A stretch of DNA of 64,000 nt from Bacteroidota bacterium. GTDB lineage: Bacteria > Bacteroidota > Bacteroidia > CAIKAF01. The notes under the pieces are model-generated. The model saw only the letters and a program-made list of their open reading frames with translations. It was not told the origin of the DNA and did no database searches. This document shows positions 33,451 to 42,540 of this stretch, in pieces. The translations under genes and the position numbers were made by a program. The stretch is from NCBI GenBank assembly GCA_023432985.1, contig JAEZEQ010000065.1:1-64000 (forward strand). The letters are read 5' to 3'. Every line of letters starts with the position of its first letter. The first letter of the stretch is position 1.

Positions 33451-33825
33451 CTATTCTTTCTCGATTTTAAAACTGTGGATAAGGTCCGAACTGCCCTCTT
33501 TTCTGAAATAAACAGTTACCCTCCAAGTCTGACCTTTGCTGCTTAAATTTCCAATGATGAATTTGGAATTGGCCGCCTCACTTTTGTGTTTTTGAGTAAA
33601 TGTGGCGGGTTTAATCTTGGCAAAAAAATCTCTTACCATTATTGTAGCCTGCGATTTGCCATACATGCCTTCTTTTTCATCCATCTCAAGCTCCACATTG
33701 TTCGCGAAATACGCGCTCAAAGCCTCTGCATCATTCTTCGAAAGTGCATCCGAAACTTGTGCAATTTGGGCTTGCATACTAAAGGTGATGAATAAAAGAA
33801 TAAAAAGTGAAGTGATTTTTTTCAT
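33451..33825 (-). CDS. DUF4783-like exported protein
   Basis: This 124-residue protein has a signal peptide (MKKITSLFILLFITFSMQAQ) and an NTF2-like fold pattern: SKNDAEALSAYFANNVELEMD, YGKSQATIMVRDFFAK, then beta strands to LIHSFKIEKE. This matches the DUF4783 family of Bacteroidota, of unknown function, periplasmic. It is divergent from rlmH, whose start is 35 bp away. Confidence 0.85.
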   Translation of the reverse strand: MKKITSLFILLFITFSMQAQIAQVSDALSKNDAEALSAYFANNVELEMDEKEGMYGKSQATIMVRDFFAKIKPATFTQKHKSEAANSKFIIGNLSSKGQTWRVTVYFRKEGSSDLIHSFKIEKE

Positions 33826-33859
33826 TATTTTAGTTGCTTGTTAGTTACTTTGTAATCTT

Positions 33860-34333
33860 ATGCTAATTGAATTATTGTCTTTAGGAAAAACACAGGACGA
33901 AGAAATACAACGTCTTCTTCAATCATATCACAAAAAGCTTGCCAAATATGGGAAATTTATTTCAATTGAAAAAGAGGTGGGCGGACTTAAAAAGAATCAT
34001 GGACAGACCGAAAGAAAGGAAATTGAAGGCCGGTTTATTTTAGATTATATTAAGACTGAAGATTATGTGATTTTGCTCGACGAAAACGGGAAAGCCTATA
34101 ACTCCGAAAAATTTGCCGCACATTTGCAAAAATGCCTCAATAAAGGCGGAAAGAGAATTTTGTTTATCATAGGCGGTCCATACGGCTTCTCGGAAAAAGT
34201 ATACCTTAGAGCTAATGAAAAATTGGCTCTGTCAGAAATGACTTTTACCCACCAAATGGTGCGCCTCTTTTTTACCGAACAACTCTATAGAGCTTTTACT
34301 ATTTTAAATAATGAACCCTATCACCATAGTTAA
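33860..34333 (+). CDS. rlmH: 23S rRNA (pseudouridine1915-N3)-methyltransferase RlmH
   Basis: This 157-residue SPOUT methyltransferase modifies pseudouridine 1915 in helix 69 of 23S rRNA on the assembled ribosome. The trefoil-knot SAM site is seen in FIIGGPYGFSEKV and the C-terminal FTHQMVRLFFTEQLYRAFTI. Length is normal. It directly abuts the HAD phosphatase gene (stop, then ATG), forming a compact operon with it, the MazG-like gene and tex. Confidence 0.95.
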   Translation: MLIELLSLGKTQDEEIQRLLQSYHKKLAKYGKFISIEKEVGGLKKNHGQTERKEIEGRFILDYIKTEDYVILLDENGKAYNSEKFAAHLQKCLNKGGKRILFIIGGPYGFSEKVYLRANEKLALSEMTFTHQMVRLFFTEQLYRAFTILNNEPYHHS

Positions 34334-34999
34334 ATGACGCAATTCAAGAATATTATTTTCGACCTGGGTGGGGTGATTCTACCCATTGATTATAGCAAAA
34401 TTATAGAGGGGTTTACTGCCATGGGTGGCCCTGCTGCAAGCGAGTTATACCAACAAGCTAAACAAGACCCTCTCTTCGATGCACTGGAAACAGGTAAATT
34501 GTCGGGCCCCGAATTTCTAACCCGATTGCAAAGCTATTTCCCCAATCATAGTCACGCCGATATTTTGAATGTATGGAATAGTATGCTCGGACAAATGCCG
34601 GCAAATAGACCCGCTCTGCTGGCTAAGGTGGCTAAACAATTTCGCATTTTCCTGCTCAGTAATACCAATGCTTTGCATCAAGCAGCTTTCGAAAAACAAT
34701 GCAAAGAAAGTCTGGACCAAAATCTGACCGATTGGTTCGAAAATACCTATTATAGCCATATCGAAGGCTTTCGTAAACCCGATATCGCTATTTTTCAATT
34801 GGTCCTTCTCGAAAATAATCTCAATCCCCACCAAACGCTTTTTATCGAAGATAGTTTCCATAATGTACAAGGCGCATTGCAGGCACAAATCCCTACCCTC
34901 TACCTCAAGCCCGAATTGAAAATAGACCTGACAACTTTATTCGATTCGGATGGACGTTTATTGGAAGCCATTGCAGAACCCCTAATTTTATACCCATGA
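34334..34999 (+). CDS. HAD-superfamily hydrolase (YihX-like phosphatase)
   Basis: This 221-residue HAD phosphatase has the nucleophile region IIFDLGGVI (D10), motif II LLSNTN, motif III lysine in FRKPDIAIF and motif IV FIEDSFHNVQGA. The alpha-helical cap in residues ~20-95 is of the YihX/epoxide-hydrolase-like class. The substrate is probably a sugar phosphate, but this cannot be fixed from sequence. Its stop overlaps the MazG-like start by 4 bp (ATGA). Confidence 0.88.
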   Translation: MTQFKNIIFDLGGVILPIDYSKIIEGFTAMGGPAASELYQQAKQDPLFDALETGKLSGPEFLTRLQSYFPNHSHADILNVWNSMLGQMPANRPALLAKVAKQFRIFLLSNTNALHQAAFEKQCKESLDQNLTDWFENTYYSHIEGFRKPDIAIFQLVLLENNLNPHQTLFIEDSFHNVQGALQAQIPTLYLKPELKIDLTTLFDSDGRLLEAIAEPLILYP

Positions 35000-35334
35000 C
35001 ACATAATTTAAGCCTGACCGATTGGCAGGAAGAAGTAGATAAATGGATCAAATCCTACGGCGTACGCTATTTTTCGGAACTGACTAATATGGCTGTTTTA
35101 ACCGAAGAAGTGGGCGAACTGGCGCGCATTATGGCCCGAAAATATGGCGACCAATCTTTTAAAGAATCGGAAAAAAATGCCGATTTGGGCGACGAAATGG
35201 CCGATGTTCTATGGGTTCTTATCTGTCTCGCCAATCAGACCGGAGTCGACTTGCAGGATGCCATGAAAAAAAATTTCGAAAAAAAAACCAAACGCGACGC
35301 CGATAGACATAATCAGAATGATAAATTGAAATAA
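34996..35334 (+). CDS. MazG-like nucleotide pyrophosphohydrolase
   Basis: This 112-residue all-alpha NTP pyrophosphatase has the metal-binding motif EEVGEL and the second acidic cluster DLGDEMADVLW. Such single-domain enzymes hydrolyse non-canonical or excess dNTPs (house-cleaning). It lies in the rlmH-HAD-MazG-tex cluster, with tex starting one base after its stop. Confidence 0.9.
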   Translation: MTHNLSLTDWQEEVDKWIKSYGVRYFSELTNMAVLTEEVGELARIMARKYGDQSFKESEKNADLGDEMADVLWVLICLANQTGVDLQDAMKKNFEKKTKRDADRHNQNDKLK

Positions 35335-35335
35335 T

Positions 35336-37459
35336 ATGGATTTTATTATAGAGCAAATTATTGCTCAACACAACTTTAAACCCAATCATATTGAACAGGT
35401 TCTGAAACTCCTCCAAGAGGGTGCAAGTATCCCGTTTATTGCCCGATACAGAAAGGAAATGACCGGCTCTATGGATGAGCTGGATATAGCGAAAATTCAA
35501 AAGGAGTTTGCACGCCTCACAGAACTGGAAAAAAGGCGAACTTATATATTGGAGCAGGTAAAGGAATCCGGAAATTTGACCCCGGAATGGGAAAACGCAG
35601 TGAAAAAAGCAGTTCTGCTTAGCGAACTGGAAGATTTATACCTGCCTTTTAAACCTAAAAAAAGATCGAAAGCACAAGCCGCTATAGAAGGAGGATTGGA
35701 ACCTTTGGCCCGAAAAATTTTTCAATCTGACCTGCCCAAACCCGAACAAGAGGCCGCCAAATACATCAATGCCCAATTTCCCACCGTCGAAGCCGTAAAA
35801 GAAGGCGTAATGGAGATTTTGGCCTTGTGGATTTCGGAGGATCAGAATATCCGTAAATATCTGCGCGATGTATTTATGAAACACGGCATTTTTTCTTCAA
35901 ATAAAAAAAGAGGAAAGAGGGAAGGAGAAGAAGTATATGCCGATTATTTCGATTATACTCAGGTTTGGCATCGTATGCCTTCTCATCGTTTGCTGGCTTG
36001 CCTGCGGGGCGAAAGAGAAGCTTTCCTGAATGTGAAAATCGGCATAGACAGCGAAAGAACTATCCCTTATTTACAAAGGCGTTTTTCGCGTTCAACCCGA
36101 ATATGGACCGATGAAGCCTGCGAAAAAGCCTATGATAAAATTCTGCAGCCGCATTTCGAAAAAGAATGCCTCGAACTGGCAAAAGAGAAAGCCGACCTGG
36201 AAGCCATTGCCGTTTTTGGATCGAACCTGAAACAACTACTCCTGGCACCACCCCTGGGGAATAAACGCATTATGGCTATAGATCCGGGATTTAGAACTGG
36301 ATGTAAGGTGGTTTGCCTCAACGAACAAGGCGATTTATTGCATAATGAAACCATTTATCCGCACCCACCCCAAAAGGAAACAGCACAGGCTATGAAGAAA
36401 ATTCGTAGTCTCGCCGAAGCCTATAAAATTGAAGCCATCGCCATCGGAAACGGAACGGCCGGAAGGGAAACAGAGGATTTTATTTCGCGCATCGTATTCC
36501 CCGAAAAATCGGATTTGCAAGTGTTTGTTGTCAGTGAAGCCGGTGCCAGTATATACTCAGCCTCCGCTATCGCACGCGAGGAATTTCCACAATACGATAT
36601 TACCGTGCGCGGAAGCGTAAGTATAGGCCGAAGACTGATGGATCCATTGGCCGAATTGGTGAAATTGGATCCCAAATCTATAGGTGTGGGACAATACCAA
36701 CACGATGTGGATCAAAATCTGCTCAAAAGCGAACTGGATGCCGTTGTGATGAGCTGCGTAAATGCGGTAGGCGTAAATGTAAATACCGCAAGCAAATGGC
36801 TCTTGCAATATATATCGGGTCTGGGTCCGCAATTGGCCGGGAATGTGGTGGAATACAGAGAGAAAAACGGACCCTTTACTTCGCGCGAAGCATTGAAAAA
36901 TGTGCCCCGCATGGGACCTAAAGCATACGAACAATGTGCGGGATTTCTACGTATTCCGAACGCCTCAAATGTGCTCGATAATAGCGCTGTGCATCCCGAA
37001 AAATACCATATCGTGCAAAAATGGGCAAAAGATCTTAAGGTGAATGTAGAGGATTTACTGGCAAGGGAAGAATGGAGAAATAAAATAGAACTCGAAAAAT
37101 ATATTGATACCCAAACCGGTATGGAAACCTTACAGGATATTATGAAGGAATTGGCCAAACCGGGCGCAGACCCCAGAGCAGCTATACGCATTATGGAATT
37201 TGATAAAAATATACGCCATATCGAAGACCTGCAAGTGGGTATGATTCTTCCCGGTATTGTGTCTAATATCACTAATTTCGGAGCCTTTGTGGATATAGGA
37301 GTGAAACAGGACGGATTGGTGCACCTGTCGCAAATGGCAAATAGGTTTATTAAAGATCCCAACGAAGTTGTGCAGCTGCAACAACAAGTGAAAGTGAAAG
37401 TTCTTGAAGTGGATATAGCCCGAAAACGGATTAACCTAAGTATGAAAATTGATAAATAA
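35336..37459 (+). CDS. tex: Tex-family transcription accessory / RNA-binding protein
   Basis: This 707-residue cytoplasmic nucleic-acid-binding protein has the Tex order: N-terminal helical HTH-like region (PFIARYRKEMTGSMDELDIAKI), and a YqgF RNase H-like domain (~310-430, MAIDPGFRTGCKVV). Helix-hairpin-helix motifs follow (~480-560, GVNVNTAS and NGPFTSREALKNVPRMG), then a C-terminal S1 domain (~630-705, GIVSNITNFGAFVDIGVKQDG). It is implicated in transcription and RNA turnover, probably essential for fitness. It is last in the rlmH operon. Confidence 0.95.
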   Translation: MDFIIEQIIAQHNFKPNHIEQVLKLLQEGASIPFIARYRKEMTGSMDELDIAKIQKEFARLTELEKRRTYILEQVKESGNLTPEWENAVKKAVLLSELEDLYLPFKPKKRSKAQAAIEGGLEPLARKIFQSDLPKPEQEAAKYINAQFPTVEAVKEGVMEILALWISEDQNIRKYLRDVFMKHGIFSSNKKRGKREGEEVYADYFDYTQVWHRMPSHRLLACLRGEREAFLNVKIGIDSERTIPYLQRRFSRSTRIWTDEACEKAYDKILQPHFEKECLELAKEKADLEAIAVFGSNLKQLLLAPPLGNKRIMAIDPGFRTGCKVVCLNEQGDLLHNETIYPHPPQKETAQAMKKIRSLAEAYKIEAIAIGNGTAGRETEDFISRIVFPEKSDLQVFVVSEAGASIYSASAIAREEFPQYDITVRGSVSIGRRLMDPLAELVKLDPKSIGVGQYQHDVDQNLLKSELDAVVMSCVNAVGVNVNTASKWLLQYISGLGPQLAGNVVEYREKNGPFTSREALKNVPRMGPKAYEQCAGFLRIPNASNVLDNSAVHPEKYHIVQKWAKDLKVNVEDLLAREEWRNKIELEKYIDTQTGMETLQDIMKELAKPGADPRAAIRIMEFDKNIRHIEDLQVGMILPGIVSNITNFGAFVDIGVKQDGLVHLSQMANRFIKDPNEVVQLQQQVKVKVLEVDIARKRINLSMKIDK

Positions 37460-37570
37460 GTCACGGAATGTCAGGGAGAAAACTTGCAACGAAAAGGAGG
37501 AATTGAAGTGCCTATTTGTTGACTTGACCGAAATTGAATACCTTAGAGCAAAAAATATAATTTAGTTTTT

Positions 37571-38320
37571 ATGAAGACTGTATTGATTACAGGAGCAACA
37601 AGCGGAATTGGAAAGGCAACGGCAGAACTCCTTGCCGAGCATGGATATAGATTAATCTTATGCGGTCGCAGAGCAGAAATATTACAAGAATTAAGTAAGA
37701 AATTGAGCCGTAAAACAGAAGTGTTTACCCTCTGTTTCGATATCAGCAGACGCTCTGAGGTCCAAAATGTTTTTATGAGCCTCCCCGAAAATTATAAGGA
37801 GATAGATATTTTGATCAATAACGCCGGAAATGCACACGGCTTTAGTGAAATCCAAGATGGCGATTTGGACGATTGGGAAAATATGATCGATATAAACGTG
37901 AAAGGATTACTTTTTATTACGAAAGAAATCCTTCCGGGTATGATTGAAAGAAATCACGGACATATTATTAATATTGGTTCTATTGCCGGTAAAGAAGTAT
38001 ACCCGAAAGGAAATGTGTATTGCGCCAGTAAATTTGCCGTAGATGCCATAAATCGAGGTATGCGCATGGATTTGAATGCCTACAATATCCGTGTGGGTGC
38101 CATCAATCCCGGATTGGTTCAAACCGAATTCTCTTTGGTACGTTTTAAAGGAGATGAAGAACGCGCCAAGCAATCGTATAAGGGATTTAAACCCCTTAAA
38201 CCGGAAGATATAGCCGATATTATCCGCTTTATGCTGGAAGTACCCGAACATGTGAATATTGCGGACTTAACCGTATTGCCATCCGCTCAGGCCGGACCCG
38301 GATTGGTGCGCAAAAAATAA
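37571..38320 (+). CDS. Short-chain dehydrogenase/reductase (YdfG-like)
   Basis: This 249-residue NAD(P)-dependent oxidoreductase of the classical SDR family has cofactor motif TGATSGIG, structural NNAG (at ~87), catalytic serine in INIGSIAG and Y-x-x-x-K in YCASKFAVDAI. R at GRRAEIL suggests NADP preference. The C-terminal LKPEDIADIIRFMLEVP block is typical of YdfG, which reduces 3-hydroxy acids and malonic semialdehyde; substrate assignment is inference. It is probably monocistronic. Confidence 0.9.
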   Translation: MKTVLITGATSGIGKATAELLAEHGYRLILCGRRAEILQELSKKLSRKTEVFTLCFDISRRSEVQNVFMSLPENYKEIDILINNAGNAHGFSEIQDGDLDDWENMIDINVKGLLFITKEILPGMIERNHGHIINIGSIAGKEVYPKGNVYCASKFAVDAINRGMRMDLNAYNIRVGAINPGLVQTEFSLVRFKGDEERAKQSYKGFKPLKPEDIADIIRFMLEVPEHVNIADLTVLPSAQAGPGLVRKK

Positions 38321-38403
38321 GATTAAGTAATTATTAAGTTTAACAATATGAAGCCCTTTTCCTCCCTTTATGTGTAAACTTGTATTGAATTTGACGAGTA
38401 TAA

Positions 38404-40290
38404 ATGAATCGTAAATTTTCCCTCTTTGTAGGAATTCTCCTCTTTTTTTTGAACGCAGGATGTAATTCTTCAAGTAAAACTAAGGATATGAAAGAAAGCC
38501 CTGTCAGTGTATCGGATCCCCATTCCTTCAGCATGCCGGAAGAGGCTAAGGTGAAGCATTTGCATCTGAACCTCGAGGTAGATTTCGAGCGAAATAAACT
38601 GAGAGGTTATGCCGAATATGATATTGAAACAGCCAAGGATGCTACGGAAATTATTTTCGATACGAAAGGATTAATTATTTCTAAAATCTTGCTCGATGCA
38701 GATACAAATCCGGCCGTTTTTCGTACCGAAATTCCCGATGATATTCTGGGCACTGCTTTGGTGGTTAAGATTAAAGAGAATACGCGTAAGCTGCGTATTT
38801 ACTACGAAACTTCTCCCGATGCCGCGGCCTTGCAATGGATGAAAGCCGAACAAACCCTTGGCGGAAAACAACCCTTTTTGTACACCCAATCTCAAGCTAT
38901 TCTCTGTCGCACATGGATCCCGATCCAAGATAGTCCCGGTATTCGTTTTACCTATAGTTCCGAAATTAAAGTTCCGGTCGGATTAATGGCATTAATGAGT
39001 GCCGAAAATCCACAAGTAGTTTCTCCAGACGGTATCTATACACACAAGCAAAATAAACCCGTTCCCGCCTATTTGATGGCATTGGCCGTGGGAAATTTGC
39101 ATTTTCATAATTACGACGATAAAACCGGTGTTTATGCCGAACCCGAACTGCTGAAAGAGGCAGTTTATGAATTCGAAGATACACACCAAATGTTGCACAG
39201 CGCCGAGAAATTATACGGAGGGTACGACTGGGGACGCTTCGATATTTTGGTATTACCACCCAGCTTCCCATTCGGAGGCATGGAAAACCCTTGTCTTACT
39301 TTCGCCACACCAACCATTATTGCAGGAGATAAATCTCTAGTCTCTCTCATTGCACACGAATTGGCCCATAGCTGGAGCGGGAACCTGGTTACCAATAAAA
39401 CATGGAACGATTTCTGGCTCAATGAAGGCTTTACGGTTTACCTCGAACGCCGTATCATGGAGGAAATTTATGGGAAAGATTATGCCGATATGCTGGCCGT
39501 TTTAGGCTATAGCGACCTTGAGGAAAGTATGAGCCAAATGCTGGCCGATAATCAGTCCGATGATACCAAACTTAAACTTAACCTGGAAGATAGAGACCCG
39601 GATGATGGTATGACCGATATTGCCTACGAAAAAGGCTATTTGTTCCTGATTTGTCTCGAAAACGCCGTAGGCCGCGAACGCTTCGATGCTTTTGTGAAAG
39701 GATGGTTCGCCGAAAAAGGATTTAAAGGTGCAGATACAGAAGAGTTTTTACACTATTTATACGCCCATTTAATTCCGGAAAATTCGGAAGAATATAAACG
39801 CGTATTGCCCCTGAATTGGATCTATGAGCCCGCCTTGCCCGAAAATGCCATTATTCCTGTATCTCAACGATTTAATCGCGTCGCAGCAATGTCGGAACAA
39901 GCTGTGTCAGGAGATTTCCCACCCTCGGATAGTACCCGAAAATGGACCAGTCATGAGTGGACTTATTTCCTGAAAGCCTTGCCGGAAGATAAGCTGAATA
40001 TAGCTACTATGGCGGCATTGGACGAATCATATCAATTCAGCAATTCGGGAAATAATGAAATCTTATTTGTCTGGTTTATGCATTCGGTGCGCCTGGGATA
40101 CGCTACTGCTTATCCGGCATTGGAAAAATTCCTTATGAAAGTAGGACGGAGAAAATATGTGAAACCCCTGTATGAAGAAATGATGAAACAGGAAGCCACT
40201 GCCGCTATGGCCAAAGAAATTTATGCCAAAGCGCGGAATGGATATCACGCGGTTACTTATCAAACTATAGATAAAATTATTAATTATTAA
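38404..40290 (+). CDS. M1-family metallopeptidase, leukotriene-A4-hydrolase-like, lipoprotein
   Basis: This 628-residue zinc aminopeptidase has a lipoprotein signal (FLNAGC). The N-terminal beta saddle is followed by the GGMENP exopeptidase motif and the zinc site H318-E-L-A-H322 with E341 (LNEGF). A C-terminal HEAT-like domain (~500-620) is of the LTA4H type. Catalytic residues are complete. It is expected in the periplasm or on the outer membrane, cleaving N-terminal residues from peptides. A universal stress protein gene follows after 12 bp. Confidence 0.93.
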   Translation: MNRKFSLFVGILLFFLNAGCNSSSKTKDMKESPVSVSDPHSFSMPEEAKVKHLHLNLEVDFERNKLRGYAEYDIETAKDATEIIFDTKGLIISKILLDADTNPAVFRTEIPDDILGTALVVKIKENTRKLRIYYETSPDAAALQWMKAEQTLGGKQPFLYTQSQAILCRTWIPIQDSPGIRFTYSSEIKVPVGLMALMSAENPQVVSPDGIYTHKQNKPVPAYLMALAVGNLHFHNYDDKTGVYAEPELLKEAVYEFEDTHQMLHSAEKLYGGYDWGRFDILVLPPSFPFGGMENPCLTFATPTIIAGDKSLVSLIAHELAHSWSGNLVTNKTWNDFWLNEGFTVYLERRIMEEIYGKDYADMLAVLGYSDLEESMSQMLADNQSDDTKLKLNLEDRDPDDGMTDIAYEKGYLFLICLENAVGRERFDAFVKGWFAEKGFKGADTEEFLHYLYAHLIPENSEEYKRVLPLNWIYEPALPENAIIPVSQRFNRVAAMSEQAVSGDFPPSDSTRKWTSHEWTYFLKALPEDKLNIATMAALDESYQFSNSGNNEILFVWFMHSVRLGYATAYPALEKFLMKVGRRKYVKPLYEEMMKQEATAAMAKEIYAKARNGYHAVTYQTIDKIINY

Positions 40291-40302
40291 ATATTAAATA
40301 AA

Positions 40303-41166
40303 ATGAAAATCCTTGTACCGGTAGATTTTTCAGGAAATAGTGGCCATGCGGCCGAACAAGCCATTTTATGGGCAGAAGACAGCGGGTCGGAACTGAAGTT
40401 TTGCTATGTTTCGCAGGTACTTACACCCACCGGTTCGATCACTTACGGCGTACCGGTAGAAACGCAAGCCGAACACCTCGAATCACGCGAAAATGATTTG
40501 AAAAAAATGATCGAACCTCTGCTCGAAAAACATAAGGTGAGCAATAGAGTTAAGTATTCCTATATAGCCGTAAATAATGCCGTTAATTCGGACGGAATTG
40601 TGCAATTGGCCAATGAATGGAATGCGGATATGATTGTAATGGGAAATAAAGGAGAGTCGAATGTAGCTACTAAAATTTTTGGTTCTACAACTACCTCTGT
40701 TCTCGATAAATCCGAAATTCCCGTGTGTACCATTCCCACCGGAAGCCTACGCAGCAATTGGAAAAAAATCGGCATAGGTACAGATCTGATTACGGTCGAA
40801 AGAGATATTGTAAAGAATGCAAATGTGCTGGGTAAATTGGCCGTGGATTTTGACCTCATATATGTACACCCCGTTTTCCCCGAAAAAGTTTCTATGGATA
40901 GCTTCTCTCCCGAAAAATTATGTAGCGAATTGCATAATCAGACCGGCTTTGCTTTTCATTGGACTCCCATTAAAACCGAGAAAGAAAACGATATCAGCGG
41001 GGGAATTGACAGCTATATCGAAGAGAAAGATCCCGATGTGTTGATTATGTTTTATACCCGACGCAATTGGTTCGAAAAACTAATCGATACCAGTATGACC
41101 AAGTCTATGATTTTGAGTAATAAAGTTGCCGTTTTAAGCATAAAACGCAATCCTAAAATTGCGTAA
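40303..41166 (+). CDS. Universal stress protein, tandem UspA domains
   Basis: This 287-residue protein has two Usp domains. The first (1-~145) carries the ATP-binding signature G-x-x-G then G-S (MGNKGESNVATKIFGSTT); the second (~150-285) lacks a clear glycine motif (MFYTRRNWFEKLIDTSMTKS). One ATP-binding and one degenerate half is common in Bacteroidota. The role is inferred as stress or starvation response. A strong terminator follows. Confidence 0.9.
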   Translation: MKILVPVDFSGNSGHAAEQAILWAEDSGSELKFCYVSQVLTPTGSITYGVPVETQAEHLESRENDLKKMIEPLLEKHKVSNRVKYSYIAVNNAVNSDGIVQLANEWNADMIVMGNKGESNVATKIFGSTTTSVLDKSEIPVCTIPTGSLRSNWKKIGIGTDLITVERDIVKNANVLGKLAVDFDLIYVHPVFPEKVSMDSFSPEKLCSELHNQTGFAFHWTPIKTEKENDISGGIDSYIEEKDPDVLIMFYTRRNWFEKLIDTSMTKSMILSNKVAVLSIKRNPKIA

Positions 41167-41183
41167 TTAGCATTATAGATATT

Positions 41184-41220
41184 AAAAATCCTCCTTATTT
41201 CTTTAAGGAGGATTTTTTTT
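41184..41220. terminator. Rho-independent terminator
   Basis: A perfect 11-bp stem AATCCTCCTTA (41187-41197) with TAAGGAGGATT (41204-41214) is followed by a T-run. It lies between the convergent usp and rlmB genes and can act in both directions. Confidence 0.88.
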
Positions 41221-41234
41221 GAAATTTTTTTCGA

Positions 41235-41966
41235 TTAAGGTCTGACCAATTCATACATGGCTACAGCCCCCGCTGCTGCAACATTCAGAGATTCAATTTT
41301 CCCGAACATGGGAATTTTGACACGCTGCGTACAGAATTTTAAATGCTCGGGCGCTATACCCGTTTCCTCTGAGCCCAATAATAAGGCCATTTTGTCGCTG
41401 CGCTTAATATCGTACAAGGAATGTTCGGTTTTTTCGGTGCAAGCAACAACTTCAAATCCTTTGTCGGTAAGATATTTTATGGTATTTCGTAAATGCGAAC
41501 TACGGGCTATTTTTATGAGATTAAGCGCACCCGCACTCGATTTTACTGCATCGGCACCAATGCGCGCAGCCCCTTTGGTAGGCACGATTACCGCCTGAAA
41601 TCCCGCACATTCGGCTGTCCTGCATAAGGCTCCGAAATTACGTACATCGGTGATTTTATCCAGTACCAAAATCATCGCTTTGCTATTGTTCGCCAATACC
41701 TCATCAATACAAGCTTCGGCTTTTAAAAGTTCAATCGGACTCAAAAAGGCAACTATGCCCTGATGATTTCCCCTAACGGTTCGATCTAGTTTTTCGACCG
41801 GCACTTCTTGTATTATTATCTCCGAAGCCTTACATAATTTCTCAATTTCGGCTACATTATATCCCGATAAACCCTTCTTCATAAGTACTTTTTCGGGCTT
41901 TTCGCCGGCTTTTAAGGCCTCTAAAACGGGATAAATCCCGTAAATGGTGTCTTTATTCTCTTGCAT
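41235..41966 (-). CDS. rlmB: 23S rRNA (guanosine2251-2'-O)-methyltransferase RlmB-type (TrmH/SpoU)
   Basis: The protein has 244 residues from ATG 41966. It is a SPOUT 2'-O-ribose methyltransferase with an N-terminal L30e-like substrate-binding domain (~5-75, YGIYPVLEAL). The knotted catalytic domain has DKITDVRNFGALCRTAE, LLLGSEETGI and IPMFGKIESLNVAAAGAVA. The long upstream frame to 42122 overlaps the tRNA-Glu on the other strand and is not protein-like, so 41966 is chosen. Other TrmH-type targets in rRNA or tRNA are possible. Confidence 0.92.
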   Translation of the reverse strand: MQENKDTIYGIYPVLEALKAGEKPEKVLMKKGLSGYNVAEIEKLCKASEIIIQEVPVEKLDRTVRGNHQGIVAFLSPIELLKAEACIDEVLANNSKAMILVLDKITDVRNFGALCRTAECAGFQAVIVPTKGAARIGADAVKSSAGALNLIKIARSSHLRNTIKYLTDKGFEVVACTEKTEHSLYDIKRSDKMALLLGSEETGIAPEHLKFCTQRVKIPMFGKIESLNVAAAGAVAMYELVRP

Positions 41967-42088
41967 CGAGGCAAAGGAACTGCAAAATTTGTGCTTCACC
42001 AAAAATATTTTGCATTTGCAAATCAGCGATTTGAGAGAAAAGTACATTTTTTTTTTGAGAAAGTGTTTGTGAATTAGAAAAGTGAATG

Positions 42089-42096
42089 TATATTTG
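42089..42096 (+). promoter_or_regulatory. -7 promoter element TATATTTG of tRNA-Glu / rpsT
   Basis: This exact TAnnTTTG match ends 19 nt upstream of the mature tRNA 5' end. It probably drives tRNA-Glu and, by read-through, rpsT. Confidence 0.65.
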
Positions 42097-42115
42097 CAGC
42101 CCGAAATCAATTGAC

Positions 42116-42187
42116 GGCCCATTCGTCTATCGGTTAGGACATCAGATTTTCATTCTGAAAAGAGGGGTTCGATTCCCCTATGGGCTA
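42116..42187 (+). tRNA. tRNA-Glu (anticodon TTC)
   Basis: A full cloverleaf: acceptor GGCCCAT pairs with ATGGGCT (G-T at the first pair). The anticodon stem TCAGA/TCTGA has loop TTTTCAT, placing TTC at 34-36. The T arm is AGGGG-TTCGATT-CCCCT and the discriminator is A. CCA is not encoded, as is usual in this phylum. It is 43 nt upstream of rpsT on the same strand. Confidence 0.95.
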
Positions 42188-42230
42188 CAAAATTTAAAAA
42201 CAGGACCTTAGGTTCTAAAAAAACAAGATT

Positions 42231-42485
42231 ATGGCAAATCACAAGTCTGCAATCAAAAGAACCCGTTCGAATGCTGCCAAAAGAGCACGCAATCGTTACC
42301 AACATAAAACTACACGTACGTTTATCAAACGTTTGAAATCTCTTACGACGAAACCTGAAGCGGAAGCTCAATTGAATCAGGTTATTTCTATGGTCGATAA
42401 ATTGGCCAAAAGAAATATCATTCACGATAATAAAGCTGCGAACTTGAAAAGTAAGCTTACTAAATTTGTAGGAAGTTTGAATTAA
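42231..42485 (+). CDS. rpsT: 30S ribosomal protein S20
   Basis: This 84-residue basic protein binds the 5' and 3' minor domains of 16S rRNA. The N-terminus MANHKSAIKRTRSNAAKRAR and the K-A-A-N-L-K-S-K-L block are characteristic. Length is normal. It lies between tRNA-Glu and a strong terminator, 55 bp before radC. Confidence 0.97.
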   Translation: MANHKSAIKRTRSNAAKRARNRYQHKTTRTFIKRLKSLTTKPEAEAQLNQVISMVDKLAKRNIIHDNKAANLKSKLTKFVGSLN

Positions 42486-42510
42486 TTTTTACGCTTTTTA
42501 GACTATATTA

Positions 42511-42540
42511 AAGCCTGTCTTAACCCGACAGGCTTTTTTT
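42511..42540 (+). terminator. Rho-independent terminator of rpsT
   Basis: The stem GCCTGTC (42513-42519) with GACAGGC (42527-42533) is followed by seven T. The T-run abuts the radC ATG at 42541, leaving no leader for radC unless it is read through. Confidence 0.88.

Noticed and set aside
36712..37464. 250-codon open frame on the minus strand
   Set aside because: It is antisense to the C-terminal half of tex, rich in Ser/Cys/Arg, and has no recognisable domain or promoter; it is a codon-bias shadow.
41967..42122. N-terminal extension of RlmB
   Set aside because: The extra residues overlap the tRNA-Glu gene on the opposite strand and do not resemble the family; the start at 41966 fits.
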